64,000 nt of DNA from Clostridiales bacterium oral taxon 876 str. F0540 (GCA_000466585.1 KE993473.1:218766-282765); one strand, 5' to 3'; positions 1 through 8,887 are shown, counted from the first letter of the stretch. The notes: generated by a model from the letters alone, not told the origin. Program-made: numbers and translations.

Positions 1-3
1 CAT
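1..3 (-). CDS. Possible start codon of a gene running off the left edge
   Basis: On the minus strand an ATG occupies the first three bases of the window. An AGGGAG Shine-Dalgarno sequence ends six bases before it, at about 10-15. Only the start codon is inside the window, so nothing can be said about the product. A chance ATG after a purine run cannot be excluded. Confidence 0.35.
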
Positions 4-90
4 ACCTATCTCCCTAAAGCATTTATTCTATATAAGGAATTTTGTCTAGTTAGTGGTAAAGTATTCAACTTAATGAAAAAATAATTTAGA

Positions 91-255
91 TTATTTATTA
101 TGCTGGCAGTTATTGTTGTCTTTAGAATGATCATAATTATTATTTGACCAAGATATATCGCTTATTTCATCGGCTTGCTCTATATCAAAGGCACTTGTTC
201 CTTTTATCCTGCCCTTAATTACTTCTTTTTTATTTTTTGCATTACTTTTATCCAT
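91..255 (-). CDS. Small hydrophilic hypothetical protein (54 aa)
   Basis: Not recognised. The start is placed at the ATG ending at 255 because AAGGAG lies just upstream; an upstream in-frame ATG ending at 300 has no good ribosome-binding site. The product is lysine- and asparagine-rich with no membrane segment: a basic N-terminal half, an acidic centre (EQADEISD) and an N/D/H-rich tail. This resembles the small hydrophilic proteins of spore formers, but no family motif is visible, so no function is assigned. It lies between a possible gene at the left edge and a ferredoxin-nitroreductase, both on the same strand. Confidence 0.6.
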   Translation of the reverse strand: MDKSNAKNKKEVIKGRIKGTSAFDIEQADEISDISWSNNNYDHSKDNNNCQHNK

Positions 256-345
256 ATTAAATCTCCTTTTCTCGCATAGCTTTAAATTTATATTTCCCAT
301 TTAAACTCAAAATATATAGTAAAGTTTTATATTGTGAAACATAAC

Positions 346-1257
346 TTAGTGAAATTTAATATTTGCAAACCTTCTTTTTAATGCATAACTATATTTTATA
401 TCAGGGTATCCAAACACAACCATTATTCCATTTTTATTTTTCAATGGTATTTCATATTTTTGCTTTATTGCTTTTCCAAATATGTTTAATAAAATATTTG
501 GTGTACCCAACATACAGCTTCCAAGTCCTAACGCTTGTGCTCCAATCATTGCATAAGTTGCAGCAACATAAGGGTCAGCTGGGTCAGCATACTTGGATGC
601 ATTAAAGAACATTGCTAATGGTGCAGAATGCATTAACCAGTTTGTCCCTTCATCATATTTATTTATAATAGTATCAAAAGCAGTAGCGGCAAAGGATTTA
701 AGTGAATCATAATTTTCTTTACCGATAAATGGTCTATAAATCTTAAGCATCACTGGTGAAAAAAGCCACTTATTCTTTCTAAGCACATTAACTAACTCGA
801 AAGTAAACTCTTCAACCTTTTCTTTATTATCTAGTACCATAACTTCAACATCAGAACTTCCAAGTCCATTAGGCGCAGTTGATGCAGCATCTAATATTTT
901 TTGTATAGTTTCATTTTCAATATTTTTTTCCTTATAGTCTCTCACGCTTCTGCGCGATATCATTAATGCTTTTATGCTTTGATAATCAGCTGTACTTTCA
1001 CTATCAGGCAGTTCAATAACATCATCCGGCGTCATATCTCTTCCACTAACCTTTATCGCTTTATTCGGGCATACTGCCATACATTGACCGCATGCAATAC
1101 ATCCAAACACTCGATTATGATCTACTTTAACCATTTTATCTTCAAGGTATAGTGGTGCTCCTTTGCATACCTTAGTGCATAGTCCACACACATTACATCT
1201 ATCTCTGTCTATTTCAACCTTCGCACATTCATAAAATCTTCCCGTCTTTAATGCCAT
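346..1257 (-). CDS. Nitroreductase-family protein with N-terminal 2x[4Fe-4S] ferredoxin domain
   Basis: A likely cytoplasmic flavoprotein oxidoreductase of 303 aa. The start is the ATG ending at 1257 behind GGAGTGGGG; a longer reading to 1305 lacks a ribosome-binding site. Residues 1-65 hold two ferredoxin cysteine clusters (CNVCGLCTKVCKG and CIACGQCMAVCP), enough for two [4Fe-4S] clusters. The rest is an FMN-dependent nitroreductase fold beginning with the typical SRRSVRDY motif (residues about 100-107) and including SAPLAMFF and GAQALGLGSCMLG. Such fusions are common in clostridia, where the ferredoxin part is thought to pass electrons to the flavin. The natural substrate is unknown. It appears monocistronic. 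Confidence 0.9.
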   Translation of the reverse strand: MALKTGRFYECAKVEIDRDRCNVCGLCTKVCKGAPLYLEDKMVKVDHNRVFGCIACGQCMAVCPNKAIKVSGRDMTPDDVIELPDSESTADYQSIKALMISRRSVRDYKEKNIENETIQKILDAASTAPNGLGSSDVEVMVLDNKEKVEEFTFELVNVLRKNKWLFSPVMLKIYRPFIGKENYDSLKSFAATAFDTIINKYDEGTNWLMHSAPLAMFFNASKYADPADPYVAATYAMIGAQALGLGSCMLGTPNILLNIFGKAIKQKYEIPLKNKNGIMVVFGYPDIKYSYALKRRFANIKFH

Positions 1258-1351
1258 AAATCCCCACTCCATTTTGGCTAATATATTGTATTTTATTAAT
1301 AACAAAACCCGAACTTAATTAATAATATATTTTAATGTTGATTCTAATTAA

Positions 1352-1858
1352 TCAATGTTTCTTCCCAGGAATATACCACTCAAACCCTGCAAACTGCCTG
1401 CCTAGTATTCTGTTCAAATCATATTGAACCTTTAAATTTGTTCCACAATATAAAACTATCAACTTTCCACTTCTATAAAAGTGCGGATTATCACCCCAAC
1501 CAATGTATACTGCTAGTGGAGTACTGCCGGAAGCGTTAGGCAGTGGTTTTATTTTAAACCCATCTTTTGAAACCCTGCTAGCTTCATTTGAGGCCTCTTC
1601 TACACTGGTAAACTCAAATACCAACAGTTCAATATTTGAGCACTTAATTATTTTTTCATTTCCAGAAAACCAACTCATCCTATTTTTTGTAACATCCTCT
1701 ATACTTTCTACTTTGTAATTTCTGGACTTTAGTTCTTTAACAAATTCATCTGTACTTTTCAAATTCCTACCCTTATGCAACAATAAATTAAGTCCTGTCA
1801 AGGTTACTATCAAAACGATAATAATCCCCAAAATTACCCGTTTCTTTTTCTCTCCCAT
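1352..1858 (-). CDS. Hypothetical membrane-anchored protein (168 aa)
   Basis: No family is recognised. A positively charged start (MGEKKKR) is followed by one hydrophobic segment at residues about 8-27, with no signal-peptidase or lipobox motif, so it is probably a membrane anchor with an extracytoplasmic C-terminal domain of about 140 residues. That domain is a mixed alpha/beta sequence ending in GFEWYIPGKKH. The start is supported by GGAGGAG nine bases upstream. It lies between the ferredoxin-nitroreductase and a methyltransferase on the same strand, with 80-100 bp gaps that do not force co-transcription. Confidence 0.75.
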   Translation of the reverse strand: MGEKKKRVILGIIIVLIVTLTGLNLLLHKGRNLKSTDEFVKELKSRNYKVESIEDVTKNRMSWFSGNEKIIKCSNIELLVFEFTSVEEASNEASRVSKDGFKIKPLPNASGSTPLAVYIGWGDNPHFYRSGKLIVLYCGTNLKVQYDLNRILGRQFAGFEWYIPGKKH

Positions 1859-1941
1859 TATGCTCCTCCAAATGGAATTAATATATCATGTTTTGAAGTT
1901 GCTCTGTAACATAGGAATATTACGTCTTACTATCAGCAAAA

Positions 1942-2556
1942 TTATTTCTTCCTCATAATTACAGCTTGAAAATCCATATTTCTTCCGACATCAATTTGCT
2001 CAAATCTAATTATCTCAAAAACCTCACTTAACACTTCTTTAAGCCTGCCTTCAGAATATGATGAGAAAAAGCGTGGAGTATTTGCAACTTCATTTACAAA
2101 TTCTCTCTCTGAATCCTCGCCGCCATATACACCCATATAGAATAATCCCTTTTCGTTAAGTACCGAATTAATTTCATTCAAAACCTTTAGCAAATCATTT
2201 TTAGGTACGTGCAAAAGACTATTCATAGACCATATACAATCAAATTTTTTATTTAAATCTGAAATATTATAAAAATCCAGTTCATAAGCTTCAATACCTT
2301 TTTCCTTACACAATCTAACCATCTCACCAGATAAATCAACTGCTATAACACTTAAGCCGCACTTCATAAAAAATTTACTATCATTACCTGTACCCGCACC
2401 TATTTCTAGTAAGGAATTTTTATTCTCTGACTTTACATAGTTTAAAAATTGATCTCTTTGATTTTTCTTCCATTCTTCTTTCACAGATAAATTTCTTAAT
2501 GCGGCTTCTTGGTTATAAAATTCTTTTAAATTTAATTTTACTATGTTTGTATCCAT
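1942..2556 (-). CDS. Class I SAM-dependent methyltransferase
   Basis: A 204-aa soluble protein with a Rossmann-type methyltransferase fold. Motif I is LLEIGAGTGNDSKFF (residues about 49-63). An acidic residue follows in VIAVDLSGEMV, and the post-I region FDCIWSMNSLLHVPK matches the Methyltransf_11/25 families. The start is an ATG behind AGGAGG. The substrate cannot be read from the sequence; this subgroup includes enzymes acting on small molecules and quinones as well as uncharacterised ones. It appears to be a single gene with an A+T-rich upstream region. Confidence 0.88.
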   Translation of the reverse strand: MDTNIVKLNLKEFYNQEAALRNLSVKEEWKKNQRDQFLNYVKSENKNSLLEIGAGTGNDSKFFMKCGLSVIAVDLSGEMVRLCKEKGIEAYELDFYNISDLNKKFDCIWSMNSLLHVPKNDLLKVLNEINSVLNEKGLFYMGVYGGEDSEREFVNEVANTPRFFSSYSEGRLKEVLSEVFEIIRFEQIDVGRNMDFQAVIMRKK

Positions 2557-2869
2557 AATTAGATAACCTCCTAATCACTTTTACCTATGTCTAATTTCAT
2601 ATTTTTTTCACAACTTTCATACTGCTGCTAATCTTAATCTTATCCTATTTAATACATCTTTTACAGCTTTTATTTAAGTGAAGCTGTAAAAATTCTCAAT
2701 ACGATACAGCAATTATTTTTAAATATAATTAACCTTTCAGCTTAAAAACAAAATATTGTGAATAATTTATCAATTAAGAAGGATATTGAAATCCTTCATC
2801 GAATATAATACAGTGAAGGAAAAATTTCATTATAAGCAATCATATTAATAAAAATAGGAGTTGATGAAA
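2557..2869. other. Intergenic region with a dyad, between divergent genes
   Basis: This 313-bp gap separates the minus-strand methyltransferase from the plus-strand SteT-like gene, so it must hold both promoters. The clearest structure is an 11-bp perfect inverted repeat (TTTTACAGCTT at 2659-2669 and its complement at 2681-2691, 11-base loop), which could be an operator or a hairpin. A second 7-bp dyad (GAAGGAT / ATCCTTC) lies at about 2778-2797. A TATAAT occurs at 2804-2809 without a convincing -35. No coding sequence is seen. Confidence 0.45.
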
Positions 2870-4183
2870 ATGGAACAATCCGGTACTAAATTAAAAAAAG
2901 AGCTTGGACTATTAGCATCTATAACAATAGTTATAGGAATGGTTATTGGTTCAGGAATCTTCTTTAAGCCTGCTATAGTTTTTAAGAATGCAGGCTCACC
3001 TACTATGGGAATTATGGCTTGGGTCATAGGAGGGCTCATTACTGTAGCCTCCGGGCTTACTATTGCAGAAATAGCAGTTGCTATTCCTAAAACCGGTGGT
3101 GTATTTATTTACCTGAAAGAGCTGTATGGAGAGAAGTGGGCATTTTTATTTGGTTGGGTACAAACTGTAGTATATGTTCCCGGCTCTATTGCTGCACAAG
3201 CTATTATACTAGCTACTCAGTTAACTTCATTTATAGAGCTAAATCATACTCAGCAGCAGCTGTTAGCTATATTTTTCTTATTTTTTATAGCAGCAATGAA
3301 TATTATATCTACAAAGCTTGGCGGAAAAATACAAGTAGTCGCAACGATAGCAAAGCTTGTACCTATAGCAGTTATAATTGTATTGGGCTTTATGAATGGA
3401 ACTGCTAAGGGAATTTTACTTAATACTGGAGGTCAATCAGCCTTTAAAGGATTGGGAGCAGCTATACTAGGCACACTTTGGGCTTATGACGGCTGGGTCA
3501 GCATCGGAAATATGGCAGGAGAGCTGAAGAATCCTAAAAAGGATTTACCAAGATCAATAATACTAGGTCTGTTCTTAGTTATAGTTGTTTATACTTTAAT
3601 AAATATTGCACTAATAAAAATTATGCCTGTTGAAGCTATCATAAATTCAAACAAACCTGCATCAGATGCTGCTACAGTGCTGTTTGGAAGTGTAGGTGCC
3701 AAGTTCATTTCTGCGGGAATAGCAATTTCAATTTTTGGCGCATTAAACGGATATATGATGACCGGAGTACGTATACCTTTTGCTATGGCTCAAGACAAGC
3801 AGCTTCCTTTCTCAGATGCTTTAGGAAGCGTAAATAAGAAACTCCAAACACCAATCAATTCTTTCATACTTGTAGTTGTATTGGCATCTTTGTATGTTTT
3901 ATCAGGTTCTTTTAATACCCTTACTGATTTGGTAATGTTTATATTATGGATATTTTTCACAATGGCAATAGCCGGAATCTTTATATTGAGAAAAAAGTTC
4001 AAGCATATAAAAACCTCTTACCGTGTTCCTCTATATCCTATAGTACCTCTTATAGGAATAATAGGCAGCATTTATATAATTATAAGCACATTGATAACCA
4101 ACATTTCCTACGCAGTTTTTGGTACAGTTATAACTTTATTAGGACTACCGGTATATTACTATTTAAAAAATAAAAAGAACTAA
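2870..4183 (+). CDS. steT: APC-family amino acid permease, SteT-like (serine/threonine exchanger type)
   Basis: A 437-aa integral membrane transporter of the amino acid-polyamine-organocation superfamily, with about 12 predicted transmembrane segments. The first segment carries the substrate-binding GSGIFF motif of LAT-type exchangers (VIGMVIGSGIFFKP). The following IAELAVAIPKTGGVF-like region and the conserved WAYDGW motif also resemble Bacillus SteT, a Ser/Thr antiporter. The ATG at 2870 is chosen because AGGAG (2856-2860) is nine bases upstream; TTG 2861 and ATG 2864 are too close to it. The actual substrate may be another neutral amino acid. It stands alone between two minus-strand blocks. 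Confidence 0.85.
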   Translation: MEQSGTKLKKELGLLASITIVIGMVIGSGIFFKPAIVFKNAGSPTMGIMAWVIGGLITVASGLTIAEIAVAIPKTGGVFIYLKELYGEKWAFLFGWVQTVVYVPGSIAAQAIILATQLTSFIELNHTQQQLLAIFFLFFIAAMNIISTKLGGKIQVVATIAKLVPIAVIIVLGFMNGTAKGILLNTGGQSAFKGLGAAILGTLWAYDGWVSIGNMAGELKNPKKDLPRSIILGLFLVIVVYTLINIALIKIMPVEAIINSNKPASDAATVLFGSVGAKFISAGIAISIFGALNGYMMTGVRIPFAMAQDKQLPFSDALGSVNKKLQTPINSFILVVVLASLYVLSGSFNTLTDLVMFILWIFFTMAIAGIFILRKKFKHIKTSYRVPLYPIVPLIGIIGSIYIIISTLITNISYAVFGTVITLLGLPVYYYLKNKKN

Positions 4184-4232
4184 AATAGAGCTATAATCAG
4201 GATAAAATTAATTCTTTACTTAAAAGGTTAAA

Positions 4233-4292
4233 AGCAGAAGCTGCAGATGGATTTATGTGGCTTTAATAAAAATCCTATATGCAGCTTCCGCT
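4233..4292. terminator. Long imperfect hairpin between convergent genes
   Basis: AGCAGAAGCTGCA (4233-4245) pairs with TGCAGCTTCCGCT (4280-4292), with further pairing inside. It sits between the stop of the SteT-like gene and the stop of the convergent MFS gene and probably serves as a bidirectional terminator, though no long T-tract follows. Confidence 0.5.
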
Positions 4293-4302
4293 GAACTTAC
4301 TT

Positions 4303-5499
4303 CTATGATGATAAATTACTCTTAGCATCTACACGCTTATTTAGCATTTCTACCATTATAACCATAAGCACAAGTATACTGCCGGTGTAGAAAGGCATAA
4401 GTGAATATCCTATATGCGATGCCAAAATACCAAATAGAGGCGGCATAAAGGTGCTCCCTATGTATGCGCATGCCATTTGTACACCCATAATTGATTGAGA
4501 ATACTCTGCCCCGAAGTTCATTGGAGTTTCATGCAGCATACTTGGATATATTGGTGCACAACCTATTCCAGTCATTACGAAACCTATAAGTGATGCAACT
4601 TGCCCAAAAGGAAGCATAATTAAAATTATACCTGCTGCAATTAATGCTTCTCCCAGCCTAATCATTTGTCTGTTGCTCAGCTTGAGTGTAATGAAGCCTG
4701 ACAAGAATCTGCCAAAAGTAATACCAAAATAAAAAAGTGATGCCCATTTTGCAGCTGTTTCTGCCTGAATTCCGTGAGTCATAACTGCAAAACTGCTTCC
4801 CCATAGCCCCGTTGTCGCTTCTATGGAACAGTAGCAGAAGAAGGCTATTAAAGCATGCTTTGCACCGGGAAGCTTTAGAAGCTCCTTTTTACTTATTGCT
4901 TTATGCACCTGCTCTTGATCACTACTAGATTGGTCATTATTAGCCGGTACTGCCTTCTTCCAAAATGGCAAGGTAATAACTAATATAACGACAAGGCTAA
5001 ACTGAATAATTGCAACAATACGGTAACCTAACTGAAATATAGCTCCTCTCTCTAAGCAATACGACATAATTATTGGCCCTGTCATAGCTCCTACTCCCCA
5101 AAAGCAGTGAAGCCAGCTCATATGTTTTGCCTTATATTTCAGCGCTACAAAGTTATTGAGAGCGGCGTCTACTGAACCGGCTCCAAGTCCTAATGGAACT
5201 GCAAACAGGCAAAGCTGAAAAAACTTATTGCTTATAGAAAAACCTAATAATGCAGCTGCAGTCAGCAATACGCTGATGCAGGTGACCAAACCTGTTCCAA
5301 ATTTTCTAATAACCTTATCACTGAATAAGCTTGATATAATAGTTCCTCCAGCTATAATCATTGAAACAATCCCGGCATAGGATATCGGTACTCCCATGCT
5401 TGGATACATAGATGGCCATGCTGATCCTAACAAGGAATCCGGCAATCCAAGGCTAATAAATGCAATATAAATAATAATTAATAGAACTGTTAATACCAT
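4303..5499 (-). CDS. MFS transporter, probably sugar-related
   Basis: A 398-aa major facilitator superfamily protein with about 12 transmembrane helices and a polar central loop (residues about 185-205). It starts SLGLPDSLLGSAWP, typical of the FucP/YfkF-like sugar-transporter branch. Start ATG behind GGGGGAG. Its first ten bases overlap the end of the upstream ROK regulator gene, so the two are translationally coupled. ROK regulators usually control carbohydrate genes, so a sugar or sugar derivative is the likely substrate (inference). The direction of transport cannot be read from sequence. Confidence 0.85.
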   Translation of the reverse strand: MVLTVLLIIIYIAFISLGLPDSLLGSAWPSMYPSMGVPISYAGIVSMIIAGGTIISSLFSDKVIRKFGTGLVTCISVLLTAAALLGFSISNKFFQLCLFAVPLGLGAGSVDAALNNFVALKYKAKHMSWLHCFWGVGAMTGPIIMSYCLERGAIFQLGYRIVAIIQFSLVVILVITLPFWKKAVPANNDQSSSDQEQVHKAISKKELLKLPGAKHALIAFFCYCSIEATTGLWGSSFAVMTHGIQAETAAKWASLFYFGITFGRFLSGFITLKLSNRQMIRLGEALIAAGIILIMLPFGQVASLIGFVMTGIGCAPIYPSMLHETPMNFGAEYSQSIMGVQMACAYIGSTFMPPLFGILASHIGYSLMPFYTGSILVLMVIMVEMLNKRVDAKSNLSS

Positions 5500-6506
5500 T
5501 CTTTAACTCCCCCATTTTTATCTAATCTACTTAGTGCTATATGAACCATTCCATATTCAAAGTCTTTTTCAATGTTCTTTTCAAACTGAATGTTTGGTAA
5601 AAAATTCCCCTTAAGAAGCTCTCGAACTCTCATTACTAACTCCTTTAAGATATCTTCTGTCAAAAAATCTCCATAAAACACAATGAGCTCCGGAGCTAGA
5701 ACACAACTATACACAACTACAATTTGGCTAAGCATAAGAACTACTTCTTCGGGATTACTATAATTTACCTCATTCCAAGAAGGACTTGATGGCAACATCC
5801 CAACTTCTCCCGCAAAATTTTTACATCCCTTGTATATATCTCCTTTTATAATAACACCTGCTCCCGGTCCATGTACTCGAGGATAATAAAGACCAACCAC
5901 TGTTTGTACTGTTTTTATATTTTGACGTGTGTAAAATCCACATACGGCAGCATTTATGTCATTTTCGTAGAATACCGGAACCCTGTATTTTTCTTTATAA
6001 TAAGATAAGAATTTATCTCCAACAATGTCCGGGTAATCATGTACATAAATCACCCCATTTTCCTCTTCCCCGGGAAGACCAAATACTATTTCAGAAATAT
6101 TTTCGTATGTTTTAAAAACTATCTCTATCCACTTATCAAAACTATCTGTAACAACATTTGCGTAATATTCTTTTTTGCGTTCCAAGCACTCTCCAAAAGA
6201 ATTAATAATCAGCATATGAAATAGATTTCGATTATTATCTGCATACCCATAAATTATGATTGCTTTTCTATAATTTCCGTTATAGATATATTGTTTTGAC
6301 GGCCTGCCGCCATTAGATGGAACTTCATCCCCTTCTATCACTTCTCCCGAGGTAACCATTTCACTTATAAGGGCGTTAACTGTAACTACACTTAATTCTG
6401 TTAATGAAGCCAATTCTGGTTTTGTAGCTTTTCTATTCTCTTTTAAAACTTGTCTTAAGATATTCTTATTTATCTCCTTCATCTGAGTTCGGTCAGCCTT
6501 TAACAA
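5490..6506 (-). CDS. ROK-family transcriptional regulator
   Basis: A 338-aa one-component regulator. Residues 1-75 form a winged helix-turn-helix (NILRQVLKENRKATKPELAS, then VVTVNALISEM). The remainder is a ROK domain with the ATPase-derived regions FGLPGEEENG, YENDINAAVCGF and CKNFAGEVGMLP. The zinc-binding cysteine cluster of ROK kinases is not evident, which fits a regulator rather than a sugar kinase. The start is TTG with an excellent AGGAGG eight bases upstream. It is coupled to the downstream MFS gene. A+T-rich repeats upstream (6560-6625) could hold its operator. Confidence 0.85.
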   Translation of the reverse strand: MLKADRTQMKEINKNILRQVLKENRKATKPELASLTELSVVTVNALISEMVTSGEVIEGDEVPSNGGRPSKQYIYNGNYRKAIIIYGYADNNRNLFHMLIINSFGECLERKKEYYANVVTDSFDKWIEIVFKTYENISEIVFGLPGEEENGVIYVHDYPDIVGDKFLSYYKEKYRVPVFYENDINAAVCGFYTRQNIKTVQTVVGLYYPRVHGPGAGVIIKGDIYKGCKNFAGEVGMLPSSPSWNEVNYSNPEEVVLMLSQIVVVYSCVLAPELIVFYGDFLTEDILKELVMRVRELLKGNFLPNIQFEKNIEKDFEYGMVHIALSRLDKNGGVKEWY

Positions 6507-6663
6507 TTATTTATCCTCCTGCATTTTGTTCTCTATGAATATCATAACAGTAAAAACTCAAACTTTATATGTTCACTTTATAAAGTCACTATATTAAGTG
6601 TATATTAAAGTATATTCACTGTCAATAGCTGGCAGAAGAAATGTTACTCATAAATTTTATAAT

Positions 6664-6690
6664 ATTAAAAAGGCTGTCTCAGAACAGCCT
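6664..6690 (-). terminator. Rho-independent terminator after nitroreductase gene
   Basis: AGGCTGT (6671-6677) and ACAGCCT (6684-6690) form a 7-bp stem with a 6-base loop. Read on the minus strand it is followed by TTTTTAATATT. It lies 30 bp downstream of the stop of the minus-strand nitroreductase gene. Confidence 0.8.
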
Positions 6691-6719
6691 AAACCAATTA
6701 TATAAATATTCTTCACTAA

Positions 6720-7574
6720 CTATTTTACCCAGCTAATAACATACTCTGTATTTTCATCCAACGCCTTAATATCAGGATGAACCTTCTTGAAGCTTCCGTT
6801 AATTCCTGCCTCCCTTAAGGTTAAATCAAGATGACACACAGCTATTCCAATATCTACTCTCTGCATGTCAAATCCCATACCTTTGCTATATCCTGGCGTA
6901 TGTTTTAAATATATATGAAGGTTGTTTTCATCCTTCACTATTCTCCAAGGCTGCTTATTGGAAGCTGAAGGAGCAAGCCTTACCATTTCTAACGCCTCTT
7001 TATACACTCCCGCTTCACTTTCGGATAAGGGTTTATCAAAGTTTTCACTATAGAATAGTTCTTCAAAAGCTTTTCTGTTTTTTGAACCGGCCACAGTTCT
7101 CATCAATGAACCTATTAATCCTTCTTTTTCTTTTGGATAACCTACCGGAGTTACGATAGGCAAAATCTCACTTTCCTTTAACTCCATAGCTTTTGCAAAC
7201 TCTCCCTTTTTAAAGGTTCCCCCAAGCCAGCAGGTGCCAAGCCCTAGGGATGTAGCATATAATACAAACTGTTCCAATTCATATCCAAGCTGCTCAATAC
7301 TCATACCTTCATTGTTGATTACTGCTGCTACAAAAGAAGATACTCCTCGTATAATTCCATAAGTACCAAGCTTAATATCCTTGCTTTCAAAGTCCTTAAT
7401 GTCTATAAGCTTATAGCGAACCTTGGAATCAAAAGGTCCTTTTAAGTTTCTAAGGCACTCTTCCAAGCTGTTTCGTAAGCTGCTATCTAGTGATTTTGAA
7501 TCATAGCTTCTAACTGATATTCTTTTCTTAATTATCTCTGTTACAGGCTTGTTAAAAATCATGTTACTTTCCAT
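6720..7574 (-). CDS. Nitroreductase-family protein, TM1586-like
   Basis: A 284-aa soluble flavoprotein-like protein. It begins with the nitroreductase signature KKRISVRSYDSKSL, contains the FMN-site region YATSLGLGTCWLGG, and near the C-terminus has MVRLAPSASNKQPWRIV, typical of the putative TM nitroreductase (TM1586-type) family in which two nitroreductase half-domains are fused. The start ATG ends at 7574, five bases after GGAGAGG; a TTG immediately upstream is less likely. Substrate unknown. It is divergent from the gnt-locus regulator. Confidence 0.88.
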   Translation of the reverse strand: MESNMIFNKPVTEIIKKRISVRSYDSKSLDSSLRNSLEECLRNLKGPFDSKVRYKLIDIKDFESKDIKLGTYGIIRGVSSFVAAVINNEGMSIEQLGYELEQFVLYATSLGLGTCWLGGTFKKGEFAKAMELKESEILPIVTPVGYPKEKEGLIGSLMRTVAGSKNRKAFEELFYSENFDKPLSESEAGVYKEALEMVRLAPSASNKQPWRIVKDENNLHIYLKHTPGYSKGMGFDMQRVDIGIAVCHLDLTLREAGINGSFKKVHPDIKALDENTEYVISWVK

Positions 7575-7701
7575 CAATACCTCTCCGTTTCCCTAATTAT
7601 TTAAATATATATAATATTATATTCTCAAAAATAAATATCAAGCAATATTGTATCTTAAAAAGGACTGCAATATAATTATGATTATAACTATTAATAAAGA
7701 T

Positions 7702-7826
7702 GGTTGAAGTCCTAAATGGATTTTAGCAGGTAGCTTATGAGCGAAGCGAATGTCTTAAGCTACCCAGTGCCCAAGGAAGCGAGTGCTCTAGATTACCCAC
7801 TGTTTCGACTGAAAGGAGAAAATTTT
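7702..7826 (+). repeat. Structured leader repeat, copy 1 (ends in an RBS)
   Basis: The first of three related elements. Hairpin 1: GTTGAAGTCC (7703-7712), loop TAAAT, GGATTTTAGC (7718-7727), 10 bp with three G-U pairs. Hairpin 2: GGTAGCTTA (7729-7737) pairs with TAAGCTACC (7756-7764) around a loop holding GAGCGAAGCGAA. The 3' end is CGACTGAAAGGAG, the Shine-Dalgarno of the regulator gene. This copy has an extra imperfect tandem duplication of about 33 bp (7739-7772 and 7773-7807). The other copies are at 10450-10546 and from 63945. Stem sequences differ between copies but stay paired; loops and 3' tail are conserved. Confidence 0.75.
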
Positions 7827-8681
7827 ATGCCAGACGATAATAAAGGCTGCCTGGATAGGATAAAAGAAACTTATACTTCATTAAATACAGCTGAAAAGAA
7901 AGTTGCTCAATATATACTTGAAAATCCAAAAGAAATAATACATATCTCAATAACAGAGCTTGCAGATAACAGCAGCGCCAGTGAAACAACAGTTTTTAGG
8001 CTGTGCAATAAGCTTGGCTACAAAGGCTATCAGGATTTAAAGATAAATTTGGCTGCAGCTATTGTTGATCCTATTGAAAATATTTATGAAGAGATAAAAG
8101 AAAATGATGATATGTATATCTTAATGCATAAAATCATGGCTTCAAATATTTATAGCATTGAAAATACCTTCAAAATAAATAAAAGCTCAGAACTTGAGAA
8201 AGCCGTATCCATGATTTTAAAAGCCCAAAGAATTATGTTTTTCGGAATGGGAGGCTCAGGGATAATAGCCCAGGATGCTCACCACAAATTTCTTAGAACA
8301 GGGCTAAACTGTGTTTCTGCCTCAGACTCTCACTGGCAGGCAATGTACGCCTCCATGTCTAATGAAAATGATGTTATAATTGCTTTTTCAAATTCAGGAA
8401 GCAACAAGGAATTGATTGAAACTATAAACCTTGCAAGGCAAAAGAGAATAAATATTATTTCGATTACAAGCAATGCAAAATCTCCCATATCAAAAGTTTC
8501 AGACATAACACTGGTATGCTACGGAAATGAGTCCATGTTTAGAAGCGAAGCAATGGAATCTAGAATAACCTCCTTAGCCCTTATCGACTGTCTTTATGTT
8601 GGGGTAGCTATAAAAAGAAAAGCAGAGACTCTTAAAAGTCTCGAAGATATGAGAAGAGGTATTGCTCTTAAAAGATTTTAA
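7827..8681 (+). CDS. MurR/RpiR-family regulator of the gluconate locus
   Basis: A 284-aa regulator with an N-terminal RpiR helix-turn-helix (residues about 1-80, including LADNSSASETTVFRLCNKLG) and a C-terminal SIS sugar-phosphate domain (FGMGGSGIIAQDAHHKF, IAFSNSGSNKELIETI, AMESRITSLALIDCLYV). SIS domains of this family bind sugar phosphates or acids, here plausibly 6-phosphogluconate. The start is ATG 7827 behind AAAGGAG. The frame stays open upstream through the structured repeat from 7737, but that reading has no RBS. It precedes gntK, gntP and gnd on the same strand and probably controls them. Confidence 0.88.
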   Translation: MPDDNKGCLDRIKETYTSLNTAEKKVAQYILENPKEIIHISITELADNSSASETTVFRLCNKLGYKGYQDLKINLAAAIVDPIENIYEEIKENDDMYILMHKIMASNIYSIENTFKINKSSELEKAVSMILKAQRIMFFGMGGSGIIAQDAHHKFLRTGLNCVSASDSHWQAMYASMSNENDVIIAFSNSGSNKELIETINLARQKRINIISITSNAKSPISKVSDITLVCYGNESMFRSEAMESRITSLALIDCLYVGVAIKRKAETLKSLEDMRRGIALKRF

Positions 8682-8709
8682 TCAGCATCAATGTATGCTG
8701 ATTTTTTTA
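8681..8709 (+). terminator. Terminator after the RpiR-type regulator gene
   Basis: ATCAGCAT (8681-8688) pairs with ATGCTGAT (8695-8702) and is followed by a run of T residues. The stem begins at the last base of the stop codon, so the regulator is transcribed separately from gntK, at least in part. Confidence 0.85.
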
Positions 8710-8725
8710 TGTAAAAAATTTTTTC

Positions 8726-8753
8726 TTGCTTTTAAAAATCAACATGCTATAAT
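8726..8753 (+). promoter_or_regulatory. Predicted promoter of the gntK-gntP-gnd unit
   Basis: TTGCTT (8726-8731) and TATAAT (8748-8753) are spaced 16 bp apart, and the -10 is preceded by TGC (extended -10). The leader then runs about 160 nt to gntK and contains several A/T-tract dyads of the form GAAAA...TTTTC (about 8712-8725, 8761-8775 and 8811-8826). These are candidate operators for the RpiR-type regulator, although A/T tracts also arise by chance in this genome. Confidence 0.55.
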
Positions 8754-8887
8754 ATAAACAAAGAAAATTTTTTTCATATTTAACTTATGTACAAGCATAA
8801 AGTATTAATAAAGAAAAAAATTTTTATAGGTTGATATATTTTTCATATCTTTGTATAGGTTATTCTATACCTTTACAATACTATGTT

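Noticed and set aside
7737..7826. N-terminal extension of the RpiR-type regulator through the structured repeat
   Set aside because: No ribosome-binding site before the upstream ATG; the conserved repeat supplies AAAGGAG exactly for the ATG at 7827, which also fits the family N-terminus.
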